NCBI RefSeq assembly: GCF_020889705.1
Contig: NZ_JACMYP010000051.1
Coordinates: forward strand, 1-39,111
DNA length: 39,111 bases
Origin: Bradyrhizobium altum
GTDB lineage: Bacteria; Pseudomonadota; Alphaproteobacteria; Rhizobiales; Xanthobacteraceae
Direction of reading: 5' to 3'
Part shown: positions 23,378 to 32,293 of the stretch, piece after piece
Layout of the letters: each line of letters starts with the position of its first letter
How positions within the stretch are numbered: position 1 is the first letter of the stretch
Made by a program: the position numbers and the translations under genes
The notes under the pieces: generated by a model
The model's input: only the letters and a program-made list of their open reading frames with translations
What the model was told of the DNA's origin: nothing
Database searches by the model: none

Positions 23378-25261
23378 ATGACTATCAGGGCAGACTCATT
23401 TGACGTCATCGTCATCGGCGGCGGCCATGCCGGCTGCGAGGCCGCGAGTGCGGCTGCCCGAATGGGTGCGAAGACAGCCCTGGTGACCCATCGTTTCGCG
23501 ACCATAGGCGCGATGTCCTGCAATCCTGCCATCGGCGGCCTCGGCAAAGGCCATCTGGTCCGCGAAGTCGACGCGCTGGACGGTTTGATGGGCCGGGTCG
23601 CCGATGCCGGCGGCATCCAGTTCCGCATGCTCAATCGCCGGAAGGGTCCGGCGGTCCGTGGGCCCCGGGCCCAGGCCGACCGCAAGCTCTATGCGGCCGC
23701 GATGCAGGCGGCGATCACCGAGACTGCGAACCTGACCGTCGTCGAAGGCGAGGCGGATGAGCTGATTGTCGTTGACGGGCGCGTGACCGGCATTCGCCTG
23801 GGTGACGGCCGTCAGCTTTCAGCGGGTGCCGTTGTCATTACGACCGGCACCTTCCTGCGCGGTCTGATTCATCTCGGCGAGAAGAACTGGCCGGCAGGCC
23901 GGGTCGGCGAGGCGCCGGCCATGGGTCTGTCTGCCTCGTTCGAACGGGCCGGTTTTGTGCTCGGCCGGCTCAAGACCGGGACGCCTCCGCGTCTCGACGG
24001 CACCACGATCGACTGGTCCGCGGTCGAAATGCAGCCTGGAGACGAGCCTCCGGAGCCGTTTTCGGTCATGACAGACCGGATTACGACCCCGCAGATTCAG
24101 TGCGGCATCACCCGCACCACGCCGGCGACCCATGAGGTGATCCGGGCCAATGTGCATCGCTCGCCGATGTATTCCGGCCAGATCAAGAGCTCCGGACCGC
24201 GCTATTGCCCCTCGATCGAGGACAAGATCGTCCGTTTTGGCGACCGTGACGGCCATCAGATCTTCCTGGAGCCGGAAGGACTCGACGACAGCACGGTCTA
24301 TCCCAACGGCATCTCGACCTCGCTGCCGGAAGAGGTCCAGGTCGCGATCCTCGCCAGCATCCCCAGCCTCGAGCGGGTGAAGATGGTCCGGCCGGGCTAT
24401 GCGATCGAGTACGACCACGTCGATCCCCGCGAGCTCGATCCGACCTTGCAGACCAAGCGTCTGCGCGGACTTTTCCTGGCTGGCCAGATCAATGGCACCA
24501 CGGGATACGAAGAGGCGGCGGGGCAGGGCATCGTTGCCGGGCTCAATGCCGCGCTGGCCGCCAGCGGGACCGATCCGATCGTGTTCGACCGCGCCGACGG
24601 CTATCTCGGGGTGATGATCGACGATCTCGTCACCCGCGGGATCACCGAACCCTATCGCATGTTCACCTCGCGGGCCGAATACCGGCTGACGCTGCGGGCC
24701 GACAATGCCGATCAGCGGATGACCGACAAGGGTATCGCGCTTGGATGCGTCGGTACGGCTCGCGCGGAGCGCCATCGGGGCAAGATGGCGGCGCTGGACG
24801 CCGCCAAGCGGCTTGCGAAGTCGCTTGCGATCACGCCGAATGAGGCCGCCAAGCACGGGCTGGCGCTCAACCGCGACGGTCATCGTCGGTCTGCCTTTGA
24901 ATTGCTGGCCTATCCGGAGATCGAGTGGCCTGCGGTCCAGGCGATCTGGCCCGAACTGTCGGCCATTGACCCTGCGATCGCGGTGCATCTCGAGATCGAT
25001 GCCAAATACGATGTCTATCTGAAGCGCCAGACCGCCGATGTCGACGCCTTCCGGCGCGACGAGGGCCTCGTCCTGACCGATGTCGACTATGCCGATGTGC
25101 CGGGTCTCTCGAACGAAGCGCGCGCCAAGCTGCAGAAGGCGCAGCCGCGGACGGTCGGGCAGGCGGGCCGGACCGACGGCATGACGCCGGCGGCGCTGGG
25201 TATCCTGGCGGCCTATTTGCGGCGCGAGGCACGACGGAAATCGGCCAAGGCCACCGCCTGA
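23378..25261 (+). CDS. mnmG: tRNA U34 carboxymethylaminomethyl synthase MnmG (GidA)
   Basis: MnmG is the FAD/NADH enzyme that partners MnmE in wobble-uridine modification. The 627-residue protein has the dinucleotide-binding VIVIGGGHAGCEAA at residues 10-23. The family signature MSCNPAIGGLGKGHLVREVDALDG follows (landmark near 48-70), then GTFLRGLIHLG, LKTGTPPRLD with adjacent conserved residues, and FLAGQINGTTGYEEAAGQG. The C-terminal helical region ends YLRREARRKSAKATA. I start at ATG 23378, which gives the family N-terminus; the open frame runs upstream to 23243 without homologous sequence. Three parS sites lie upstream and one overlaps the end of its stop-codon region. Confidence 0.98.
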   Translation: MTIRADSFDVIVIGGGHAGCEAASAAARMGAKTALVTHRFATIGAMSCNPAIGGLGKGHLVREVDALDGLMGRVADAGGIQFRMLNRRKGPAVRGPRAQADRKLYAAAMQAAITETANLTVVEGEADELIVVDGRVTGIRLGDGRQLSAGAVVITTGTFLRGLIHLGEKNWPAGRVGEAPAMGLSASFERAGFVLGRLKTGTPPRLDGTTIDWSAVEMQPGDEPPEPFSVMTDRITTPQIQCGITRTTPATHEVIRANVHRSPMYSGQIKSSGPRYCPSIEDKIVRFGDRDGHQIFLEPEGLDDSTVYPNGISTSLPEEVQVAILASIPSLERVKMVRPGYAIEYDHVDPRELDPTLQTKRLRGLFLAGQINGTTGYEEAAGQGIVAGLNAALAASGTDPIVFDRADGYLGVMIDDLVTRGITEPYRMFTSRAEYRLTLRADNADQRMTDKGIALGCVGTARAERHRGKMAALDAAKRLAKSLAITPNEAAKHGLALNRDGHRRSAFELLAYPEIEWPAVQAIWPELSAIDPAIAVHLEIDAKYDVYLKRQTADVDAFRRDEGLVLTDVDYADVPGLSNEARAKLQKAQPRTVGQAGRTDGMTPAALGILAAYLRREARRKSAKATA

Positions 25262-25277
25262 CGTTTCACGTGAAACA
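25262..25277. promoter_or_regulatory. parS site 4, at the mnmG stop
   Basis: CGTTTCACGTGAAACA starts one base after the last base of the mnmG TGA codon (25259-25261) and extends symmetrically by two more bases to CG on the right. It is a consensus site except for the first base. It is 2.0 kb from site 3 and 0.2 kb from site 5. Confidence 0.9.
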
Positions 25278-25380
25278 CGAGTGCTGAGCGCCTATCTTTT
25301 GTGAAGGCGAATCAACCGACGCGCCGCTCGTCGGTCTCACACCGGCTTTCACTACGTCAGACAAATGGCCTGCACCAAGA

Positions 25381-26046
25381 ATGGCTCCAGTCCCGCAATC
25401 CGCCGAACTCAGCGTCTCCGCCAAGGACAAGGCCGCAGCGCTCGGGCTCACGCCTGTTTCACGTGAAACAGAGGCGCGGCTCGATCGCTACATCGCCCTC
25501 CTGCTGGAGTGGCAGGCCAAGACCAATCTCGTCGCGCCCTCCACATTGGCGAATCTCTGGACGCGGCATGTCTCCGATTCGCTGCAGCTTCTGATCCTCG
25601 CACCTTCAGCAAAATCCTGGGTCGATCTCGGCAGCGGCGGGGGCTTTCCCGGCGTCGTGCTCGCCTGTGCGTTGGCTGAGAAACCCGGCGCACGGATCCA
25701 TCTGGTTGAGCGAATCGCCAAGAAGGCCGCATTCTTGCGTGAGGCCATACGGGTCACGGCATCACCGGGAACGGTGCATCTGGCTGATATCGGGGATAGT
25801 GTGGATAGAATCGCAGGTCCCATCGATTGCGTCACCGCGCGGGCGCTGGCTCCGTTACATCAACTCATCGGCTTTGCGGAGCCGTGGGTCAAAAAGGGCG
25901 CGAAGGCGCTGTTTTTGAAGGGTCAAGATGTAGAGGCCGAATTGACCGAGGCCACTAAATATTGGATTATTGAGCCAAAGCTACACTCCAGCCGGACCGG
26001 CGGACAGGGCTGGATCGTCGAACTCGGGTCAATCGAGCGGCGCTAG
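25381..26046 (+). CDS. rsmG: 16S rRNA (guanine527-N7)-methyltransferase RsmG (GidB)
   Basis: RsmG methylates N7 of G527 in 16S rRNA using SAM; its loss gives low-level streptomycin resistance in several bacteria. The 221-residue Rossmann methyltransferase shows LEWQAKTNLVAPSTLANLW, a consistent RH(V/I)SDSLQLL segment, and the SAM loop VDLGSGGGFPGVVLA. VERIAKKAAFLRE, ARALAPLHQLIGFAEPW and LFLKGQDVEAEL follow. Residues PVSRETE (25-31) are encoded by an embedded parS site, so this part of the N-terminus is constrained by DNA function. Start ATG 25381. parA follows 31 bp after the stop. Confidence 0.97.
   Translation: MAPVPQSAELSVSAKDKAAALGLTPVSRETEARLDRYIALLLEWQAKTNLVAPSTLANLWTRHVSDSLQLLILAPSAKSWVDLGSGGGFPGVVLACALAEKPGARIHLVERIAKKAAFLREAIRVTASPGTVHLADIGDSVDRIAGPIDCVTARALAPLHQLIGFAEPWVKKGAKALFLKGQDVEAELTEATKYWIIEPKLHSSRTGGQGWIVELGSIERR
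25455..25470. promoter_or_regulatory. parS site 5, perfect, inside rsmG coding sequence
   Basis: TGTTTCACGTGAAACA is a perfect parS with flanking C and G keeping symmetry. It lies within rsmG codons 25-30 and is translated V-S-R-E-T. A ParB site inside a gene must satisfy both codon and DNA-binding constraints. It is 608 bp upstream of parA. Confidence 0.93.
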
Positions 26047-26077
26047 GGGACTCCGCAAGAGCAAATGGTATTTTGGT

Positions 26078-26929
26078 ATGACTGTGATGGACGAGGTTTA
26101 TCAAGAGGATAAGGCGTCCCAGCCGCCTGGCCATCCGCGCATCCTGTCGCTCGCCAACCAGAAGGGCGGCGTCGGCAAGACCACCACAGCGATCAATCTT
26201 GGCACCGCACTCGCTGCGATTGGTGAGCGCGTGCTGATCGTCGATCTCGATCCGCAGGGCAACGCCTCGACCGGCCTCGGCATCGATCGCCGCAACCGCA
26301 GCTGCTCGACCTACGACGTCCTGATCGGCGAAGCGCCGCTGCGCGATGCCGTGGTTGCGACCGCGGTGCCGCGGCTGCACATCGCCGCCTCCACCATGGA
26401 TCTCTCCGGCCTCGAGCTTGAGCTCGGCACCACGCCGGGCCGCGCCTTCCGGCTGCGCGATGCGATCGCCGGGCTGAACAACAACGTCTCGCCCGACTCC
26501 GATTACACCTATGTGCTGATCGACTGCCCGCCCTCGCTCAATCTGCTCACCGTCAATGCGATGGCCGCGTCGGACGCGATCCTGGTGCCGCTGCAATGCG
26601 AGTTCTTCGCGCTCGAAGGTCTGTCGCAATTGCTGCAGACCGTGGAGCAGGTGCGCTCGACGCTCAATCCGACCCTGTCGATCCACGGCATCGTGCTGAC
26701 CATGTTCGACTCGCGCAACAACCTCTCCAACCAGGTGGTTGCCGACGTGCGCCAGTTCATGGGCAACAAGGTCTACGACACCATGATCCCGCGCAACGTG
26801 CGCATCTCGGAAGCGCCGTCCTACGGCAAGCCCGTGCTGGTCTACGATCTCAAATGCGCCGGCAGCGATGCGTATCTCAAGCTCGCCACCGAAGTGATCC
26901 AGCGCGAGCGCGAGCTGCGCGCGCATTGA
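26078..26929 (+). CDS. parA: Chromosome partitioning ATPase ParA
   Basis: ParA is the deviant-Walker ATPase that moves ParB-parS complexes on the nucleoid. The 283-residue protein has the deviant Walker A KGGVGKTT (29-36) in LSLANQKGGVGKTTTAINLG, Walker A' VLIVDLDPQGNASTGLG and Walker B YVLIDCPPSLNLLT. It also has the typical LVPLQCEFFALEGLSQLL and IPRNVRISEAPSYGKPV. It lacks the long N-terminal DNA-binding domain of plasmid type Ia ParA, as expected for chromosomal ParA. I use ATG 26078; ATG 26087 is also possible. It lies 31 bp after rsmG and 141 bp before parB, with five parS sites within 3 kb upstream. Confidence 0.98.
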   Translation: MTVMDEVYQEDKASQPPGHPRILSLANQKGGVGKTTTAINLGTALAAIGERVLIVDLDPQGNASTGLGIDRRNRSCSTYDVLIGEAPLRDAVVATAVPRLHIAASTMDLSGLELELGTTPGRAFRLRDAIAGLNNNVSPDSDYTYVLIDCPPSLNLLTVNAMAASDAILVPLQCEFFALEGLSQLLQTVEQVRSTLNPTLSIHGIVLTMFDSRNNLSNQVVADVRQFMGNKVYDTMIPRNVRISEAPSYGKPVLVYDLKCAGSDAYLKLATEVIQRERELRAH

Positions 26930-27070
26930 CGATGTGGTGGATGGGCGCCGTGAAGCGAACCCCATCATTGCACACAATGAGAGCGATGGGTTTCGCGGCG
27001 CGCGGCCCGTTCGACGATTCTGAAATTCAAGTCTGGAGTACTGCGTGTGAATCCAAGGGAGCTCGCAACA

Positions 27071-27961
27071 ATGGCCGATGAAGCGCGTTCGCGACTGGGG
27101 CGCGGGCTGGCAAGCCTGATCGGAGATGTCGGCGGCGAGGCGGCCGCGCATGTCGAGCGGCCGCGCACGCAGCGCAAGGTGCCGATCGAATTCCTCAAGG
27201 CCAACCCGCGCAATCCGCGGCGCAGCTTCGCCGATGCCGAGCTCGGTGAGCTCGCCGATTCGATCAAGGCGCGCGGTGTGATCCAGCCGATCGTGGTGCG
27301 CGCGATCAAGGGCGTGCAGGATCGCTACGAGATCATCGCCGGCGAGCGCCGCTGGCGCGCCTCGCAACTCGCCGGCCTGCATGAAGTGCCGATCGTGCCG
27401 GTCGAGGTCAGCGATTCCGACGCGCTCGAGATCATGATCATCGAGAACGTCCAGCGCGAAGACCTCAACGCAATGGAAGAGGCGCTGGGCTATCACGCGC
27501 TCGCCGACGAGTTCAAACGCGGCCAGGAAGACATCGCCAAGATCGTCGGCAAGAGCCGCAGCCATGTCGCCAACATGATGCGGCTGACCAAGCTGCCTGC
27601 CGAAGTGCAGGCGCTGATCTCGAAGGGCGATCTGTCCGCCGGCCACGCCCGCGCGCTGATCGGCGTGCCCGATCCGCTCACCGCGGCGAAGCGCATCGTC
27701 GCCGAGGGCCTCAACGTCCGCCAGGCCGAGGCGCTGGCGCATGAGGAGGGCGTGCCGGAGCGCAAGCCGCAGAAGGCGCGCAGTGGCAGTGCGGCCAAGG
27801 TCGACAAGGACGCCGACACGCTAGCGCTGGAGAAGCGCGTCAGCGATGCGCTCGGCCTTGCCGTCACCGTGAGCCATCGCGATCCCGGCGGTACAGTCCA
27901 GATCAGCTACCGCAACCTCGAGCAGCTCGACGAGGTGGTGCGGCGGCTGGAAGGCGGTTAG
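27071..27961 (+). CDS. parB: Chromosome partitioning CTPase ParB
   Basis: ParB binds parS, then slides as a CTP-dependent clamp. The 296-residue protein has the N-terminal ParA-stimulating segment RSRLGRGLASLIGD and the NPRNPRRSF box. CTP-binding motifs are GERRWRA (91-97) and ENVQREDLNAMEEA. The HTH that reads parS is at about 155-180 (IAKIVGKSRSHVANMMRL), and the C-terminal dimer domain starts near 245 (ALEKRVSDALGLAV). ATG 27071 has AAGGGAG about ten bases upstream; GTG 27047 is an alternative eight codons earlier. A palindromic repeat follows the stop by 17 bp at the convergent junction with holA. Confidence 0.98.
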   Translation: MADEARSRLGRGLASLIGDVGGEAAAHVERPRTQRKVPIEFLKANPRNPRRSFADAELGELADSIKARGVIQPIVVRAIKGVQDRYEIIAGERRWRASQLAGLHEVPIVPVEVSDSDALEIMIIENVQREDLNAMEEALGYHALADEFKRGQEDIAKIVGKSRSHVANMMRLTKLPAEVQALISKGDLSAGHARALIGVPDPLTAAKRIVAEGLNVRQAEALAHEEGVPERKPQKARSGSAAKVDKDADTLALEKRVSDALGLAVTVSHRDPGGTVQISYRNLEQLDEVVRRLEGG

Positions 27962-27978
27962 CCCGGCGACTTCCGTCT

Positions 27979-28067
27979 CCGTCATTGCGAGGAGCGACAG
28001 CGACGAAGCAATCCATCGTTCCGCGCGTGCGGAGCAATGGATTGCTTCGCTTCGCTCGCAATGACGG
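27979..28067. repeat. Large palindromic repeat at the parB-holA junction
   Basis: An 89-bp imperfect palindrome running from CCGTCATTGCGAGGAGCGAC to GCTTCGCTCGCAATGACGG. The inner arms GAAGCAATCCATCG and CGGAGCAATGGATTGCTTC also pair. This CGTCATTGCGAGGAGC family is common in Bradyrhizobium and related genomes. It occupies nearly all of the convergent gap and may serve both genes as a terminator-like structure. Confidence 0.88.
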
Positions 28068-28084
28068 TTGTTTCAACGTCTCGG

Positions 28085-29116
28085 TTACCCCCGCCGCTTC
28101 GCATTCGCCGCGATCGAGAGCAGCGCGCGCTGTGCGATGACGGCGGCGAGCGCAGCCTGCTTGCGCATGTCGAGCGCCGCGGTCGCGAGCTGATCGATCA
28201 CGTTCACCAGCCGCGGCGGTGTGAAATTGCGCAGCGCGATCTCGACTGCCGGTTTGCGCGAGAAGTGCAGCCGCGGAAATCCGCCCTCGAGCACGGTTGA
28301 CGCCGGCGTGCCGTCCGCGATCGCGAGCGCTGATTTATGCAGCCACGCCGCCTGGCGCTGCGCGGCCGAGATGATCACGCCGGGATAGGTGCCGGCGACC
28401 ATTGCCTTGGTGAACTCGCTTTCCACCAGCGCGGCATTGCCGGCGAAGGCGCCGTCGACGATCGGATCGAGTTTCAGCTCCGAAGCGTCGGAGACCACGG
28501 TCATCACGTCGTCGAGCGTGATCTCTTCCTTGCCATGCGCGAACAGCGTGAGCTTGCGCAGCTCGTTGCGCGAGGCCATGCGGTCGCCGCCGAGCAGCGA
28601 CATCAGCACCGCGCGCGCGTCCTGCGCAAGCCGCAGATTGGACACGCGCAGCTCGTCCTCGATCAGCTTCGTCAGATCGCGTTCGGTGTCGGGATAACAG
28701 CCGATCGCGACCGCAGTCTTGGCGCGCTCGCAGATCTTGCGCAGCGGCGATTCCGGCCTGAGCTCGCCGGCCTCGATCACGATGCGGCAATCCTTGAGTG
28801 CGGTGGTCTCGGTCAGGGTCTCGACGCCGCTTGCGAAATTGCGCGAGCCGGCGCGGACGCGGATGGCGCGGCGGCCGCCGAACAGCGGCACCGTCATGGC
28901 CTCGTCGACCAGCCGCGACGGTTCGGCGGCGAGCTCGTCGCCATCGAGCCGCACCAGCGAGAATGGATCATTGGGATCGTCGACCGCGGACGCCATCAGC
29001 GCGTCGGCGCGCTCGCGCACCAAGCCGAGGTCCGGGCCGTAAAGCAGGATGATCGGGCGACCGGCGTCAGGCCGGGCGAGGAAGCTGTCGATCTCTTTTC
29101 CGCGAAGCGCGACCAA
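28085..29116 (-). CDS. holA: DNA polymerase III delta subunit
   Basis: HolA is the clamp-loader wrench that opens the beta clamp. The 343-residue length equals E. coli delta. It has the degenerate AAA N-terminal domain (IILLYGPDLGLVRERADALM), then DELAAEPSRLVDEAMTVPLFGGRRAIRV, which includes the beta-clamp-contacting PLFGG-type loop. The C-terminal collar domain shows FSRKPAVEIALRNFTPPRLVNVIDQL. The start is not certain: there is no ATG or GTG near the expected N-terminus. TTG 29116, nine bases after the lptE stop, gives the family-like MVALRGKEIDSFLARPD. It is the last gene of leuS-lptE-holA. Confidence 0.93.
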   Translation of the reverse strand: MVALRGKEIDSFLARPDAGRPIILLYGPDLGLVRERADALMASAVDDPNDPFSLVRLDGDELAAEPSRLVDEAMTVPLFGGRRAIRVRAGSRNFASGVETLTETTALKDCRIVIEAGELRPESPLRKICERAKTAVAIGCYPDTERDLTKLIEDELRVSNLRLAQDARAVLMSLLGGDRMASRNELRKLTLFAHGKEEITLDDVMTVVSDASELKLDPIVDGAFAGNAALVESEFTKAMVAGTYPGVIISAAQRQAAWLHKSALAIADGTPASTVLEGGFPRLHFSRKPAVEIALRNFTPPRLVNVIDQLATAALDMRKQAALAAVIAQRALLSIAANAKRRG

Positions 29117-29124
29117 TGCGGCGA

Positions 29125-29682
29125 TCAGGTCCCGGCTGAGAAGAACGATGCGAGGCGGGTCTGGATGTTGTCGGCGATCTCCTGCGCGGCGCGGTCCTCG
29201 GCGTCGCGGAGGGCGCGGGTACGGGCGAAGCGCTGATAGGAGCCCGGCATGTCGTAGGACACGCGCGAGAACGTGGTGCCGGTCATCACCGACTTGTTCG
29301 AGGCGATCTCGATCAGGTTGAACTGGGCATCGATGCCGTAGTTCTCGCTGGTCGGCAGCGCGGTGGTCGGATCGATCATCAGCGAGGAGCGGCTGGTATA
29401 GAAGCGCAGCACCAGCCGGTGCGTCGGCGGTGCGCCGGTGGCGGTGCCATAGAGCTTGAAGGCGAGGGCGTTGCGGACCTCGACGCCGACCCGGGCCTCG
29501 CGGGACGCGTTCGCCTTGTCGACCGGCGGAACCTCGACGCCCATCAGCTTCTCGCGCAAGGCGGACGACTGACCGTCGAGGGTGCGCTCGGCATACATCG
29601 GCTGGAAGCAACCAGCCGTCAGCGCGGCCAAGGCTGCCACGGCCACGAGCCGGGCGGCGATCCTGATCCTAGCCGACAACAT
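29125..29682 (-). CDS. lptE: LPS-assembly lipoprotein LptE
   Basis: LptE plugs the LptD beta-barrel and helps place lipopolysaccharide in the outer membrane. The 185-residue protein has a lipoprotein signal with lipobox LTAGC (Cys25), followed by FQPMYAERT, typical of alphaproteobacterial LptE. The mature domain includes VEVPPVDKANASREARVGVEVRNALAFKLYG and NSVMTGTTFSRVSYDMPGSYQRFARTRALRDAEDRAAQEIADNIQTRLASFF-like segments (given as landmarks with small paraphrase; the segment begins with NKSVMTGTT). Its ATG lies 14 bases inside the end of leuS, and holA follows directly, the conserved leuS-lptE-holA order. Confidence 0.94.
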   Translation of the reverse strand: MLSARIRIAARLVAVAALAALTAGCFQPMYAERTLDGQSSALREKLMGVEVPPVDKANASREARVGVEVRNALAFKLYGTATGAPPTHRLVLRFYTSRSSLMIDPTTALPTSENYGIDAQFNLIEIASNKSVMTGTTFSRVSYDMPGSYQRFARTRALRDAEDRAAQEIADNIQTRLASFFSAGT

Positions 29683-32293
29683 TGACGATCCTCATGGGCA
29701 CCACGATCACCTTGCGGACGGGTTTGCCGCCCAGTGCGGCTTTTACCGCATCGAGCGCCAAAACGGCAGCCTCTATATCCGCATTTTGCGCCGCCCGTGG
29801 CACAGTAACATCACCTCGCTTTTTACCGTTGACCTGGACGACGAGGGTTACGCTGTCTTCGACCAGCAAATCGCGTTCGATTTGCGGCCAATCGGCCTCG
29901 GAAACCAGCCCGGACTGGCCCAGAACCACCCAGCACTCCTCGGCCAAATGCGGCATCATCGGCGAGAACAGCTGCACCAGGATGGTCGCAGCCTCTTTCA
30001 CCGCCCAGGCCACATCCGGCGCCGGCTTGTCGCCTTTCGCCAGCACCTCGGCCAGCGCATTGGCGAATTCGCGGATATGGGCGAGACACACGTTGAAATG
30101 CAGCCGCTCGATCCCGGACGACACCTTGTCGAGGGCGCTATGGGCCGCCTTGCGCAGCGCCTGCGCCTCGGGGCTGAACGCAGCCGGCCGGGCCGCCGGT
30201 GCCGCCTTGGCGATCTCGGCCGATTCGTTCACCAGTCGCCACAGCCGCTGCACGAAGCGGGCGGCGCCCTGCACCCGCTCGTCGCTCCAGATCACGTCGC
30301 GATCCGGCGGCGAGTCCGACAGCATGAACCAGCGCGCGACGTCGGCGCCGTAGCTCGCGATGATGTCGTCGGGGTCGACGGTGTTCTTCTTCGACTTCGA
30401 CATCTTCTCGATCGGGCCGATCGTGATCTCCTCGCCGGTCGCGGTCAACACCGCGCGGCGGCCGTTGCCACCGGTCTCGATCGTTACCTCGGCCGGCGTG
30501 ACATAGGAGCCGTCCGCCTTCCGATAGGTCTCATAGACGACCATGCCCTGGGTGTACTGGCCAGCAAACGGTTCATCGAAGGCGATGTGGCCGGTCGCTT
30601 TCATCGCCCGGGTAAAGAAGCGCGCATACAGCAGATGCAGGATCGCGTGCTCGACGCCGCCGATGTACCAATCGACCGGCATCAGCCGATCCACCACCGC
30701 ACGCGTGGTCGGCGCGTTCTCATTCCAGGGATCGGTGAAGCGCGCGAAGTACCAGGACGAGTCCACGAAGGTGTCCATCGTGTCGGTCTCGCGCACGGCC
30801 TTGCCACCGCACTTCGGGCAAGTGACGTGCTTCCAGGTCGGGTGATGGTCGAGCGCGTTGCCCGGTCTGTCGAAGCTGACATCCTCCGGCAGCGTCACCG
30901 GCAACTGGTCGTCGGGCACCGGCACCACGTCGCATGTCGGACAATGGATGACGGGAATCGGGCAGCCCCAATAGCGCTGGCGCGAAATGCCCCAGTCGCG
31001 CAGGCGGAAATTCACCTGCCGCTCGCCGACCGGCGCATTGCCGCGCAGCTCGCTCTCCAGTCGCTTGGCAACCTCTTCCTTCGCCTGCTCGATGGTCATG
31101 CCGTCGAGGAAGCGGGAATTGATCATGCGGCCGTCACCGTCATAGGCGGTGTCGGTGATGAAAAACGTCTTCGGGTCCTGGCCCTCGGGGCAGACCACCG
31201 GCACGTTGCCGAGGCCGTATTTGTTGACGAAGTCCAGGTCGCGCTGGTCGTGCGCCGGGCAGCCGAAGATGGCGCCGGTGCCGTATTCCATCAGCACGAA
31301 GTTCGCGACATAGACCGGCAGCTTCCAGCTCGGATCGAACGGATGCACTGCCTTGATACCGGTGTCGAAGCCCTGCTTCTCGGCGGTGTCGATGATCGAC
31401 TGCGCGGTGCCGATCTTCTTGATGTCGGCGATGAACTCCGCGAGCTTCGGATTCTTTGCCGCGGCCGCCTGCGCCAGCGGATGATCCGCCGAGATCGCCA
31501 TGAATTTTGCGCCGAACAGCGTGTCCGGCCGCGTGGTGAAGATCTTCAACTCGCTCTCGCCGGCCGGCGTGGTCGCCGGATCCAGCGCGAAGCGGATCAA
31601 CAGGCCCTCGGAGCGGCCGATCCAGTTGCGCTGCATCAGCCGCACCTTGTCGGGCCAGCGGTCGAGACCGTCCAGCGCTTCCAAGAGCTCCTGCGCGTAC
31701 TTCGTGATCTTGAAGACCCACTGGCTCATCTCACGCTGCTCGACGACGGCGCCGGAACGCCAGCCACGGCCGTCGATCACCTGCTCGTTGGCGAGCACGG
31801 TCATGTCGACCGGGTCCCAGTTCAGCTTGCGCTTCTCGCGCTCGGCGAGGCCGGCGCGCAGCATGTCCAGAAACATCTTCTGCTGATGCTTGTAGTAGCT
31901 GGGGTCGCAGGTCGCGAACTCCCGGCTCCAGTCGAGCGACAGCCCGATCGACTTGAGCTGCTTCTTCATCGCGGCGATGTTGTCGTAGGTCCAGGCTTTC
32001 GGCGCCACCTTGCGCTCGATCGCGGCGTTCTCCGCCGGCAGGCCGAACGCGTCCCAACCCATCGGGTGCAGCACGTTGAAGCCCTTGGCGCGCATGAAGC
32101 GGGCCAGCACGTCGCCAAGCGTGTAGTTGCGGACATGGCCGATATGGATGCGTCCCGACGGATACGGGAACATCTCGAGCACGTAGTATTTCTGCCGCGG
32201 ATCGTCGTTCTTGGAGGCGAAGATCGCCTTTTCGTCCCAGGTGGCTTGCCAGCGGGGTTCGGATTCACGGGCGTTGTAGCGTTCGGCGGTCAT
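29669..32293 (-). CDS. leuS: Leucyl-tRNA synthetase
   Basis: LeuS charges tRNA-Leu. The 874-residue class I synthetase has the HIGH motif (YPSGRIHIGHVRNYTLGDV, His50-His53) and KMSKS at 630-634 followed by KKNTVDPDD. A CP1 editing domain lies between (TTRPDTLFGAKFMAISADHPLA, then ADHDQRDLDF-like PAHDQRDLDFVNKYGL). The zinc-type insert HCPTCDVVP/VTCPKCGG is present. The family start MTAERYNARESEPRWQATW fixes ATG 32293; the open frame continues 42 codons upstream without similarity. Its end overlaps lptE by 14 bases. A 421-bp gap with nested repeats lies upstream. Confidence 0.99.
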   Translation of the reverse strand: MTAERYNARESEPRWQATWDEKAIFASKNDDPRQKYYVLEMFPYPSGRIHIGHVRNYTLGDVLARFMRAKGFNVLHPMGWDAFGLPAENAAIERKVAPKAWTYDNIAAMKKQLKSIGLSLDWSREFATCDPSYYKHQQKMFLDMLRAGLAEREKRKLNWDPVDMTVLANEQVIDGRGWRSGAVVEQREMSQWVFKITKYAQELLEALDGLDRWPDKVRLMQRNWIGRSEGLLIRFALDPATTPAGESELKIFTTRPDTLFGAKFMAISADHPLAQAAAAKNPKLAEFIADIKKIGTAQSIIDTAEKQGFDTGIKAVHPFDPSWKLPVYVANFVLMEYGTGAIFGCPAHDQRDLDFVNKYGLGNVPVVCPEGQDPKTFFITDTAYDGDGRMINSRFLDGMTIEQAKEEVAKRLESELRGNAPVGERQVNFRLRDWGISRQRYWGCPIPVIHCPTCDVVPVPDDQLPVTLPEDVSFDRPGNALDHHPTWKHVTCPKCGGKAVRETDTMDTFVDSSWYFARFTDPWNENAPTTRAVVDRLMPVDWYIGGVEHAILHLLYARFFTRAMKATGHIAFDEPFAGQYTQGMVVYETYRKADGSYVTPAEVTIETGGNGRRAVLTATGEEITIGPIEKMSKSKKNTVDPDDIIASYGADVARWFMLSDSPPDRDVIWSDERVQGAARFVQRLWRLVNESAEIAKAAPAARPAAFSPEAQALRKAAHSALDKVSSGIERLHFNVCLAHIREFANALAEVLAKGDKPAPDVAWAVKEAATILVQLFSPMMPHLAEECWVVLGQSGLVSEADWPQIERDLLVEDSVTLVVQVNGKKRGDVTVPRAAQNADIEAAVLALDAVKAALGGKPVRKVIVVPMRIVNVVG

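Noticed and set aside
27979..28067. CRISPR-like repeat at the parB-holA junction
   Set aside because: It is a single palindrome with no regularly spaced repeat-spacer series.
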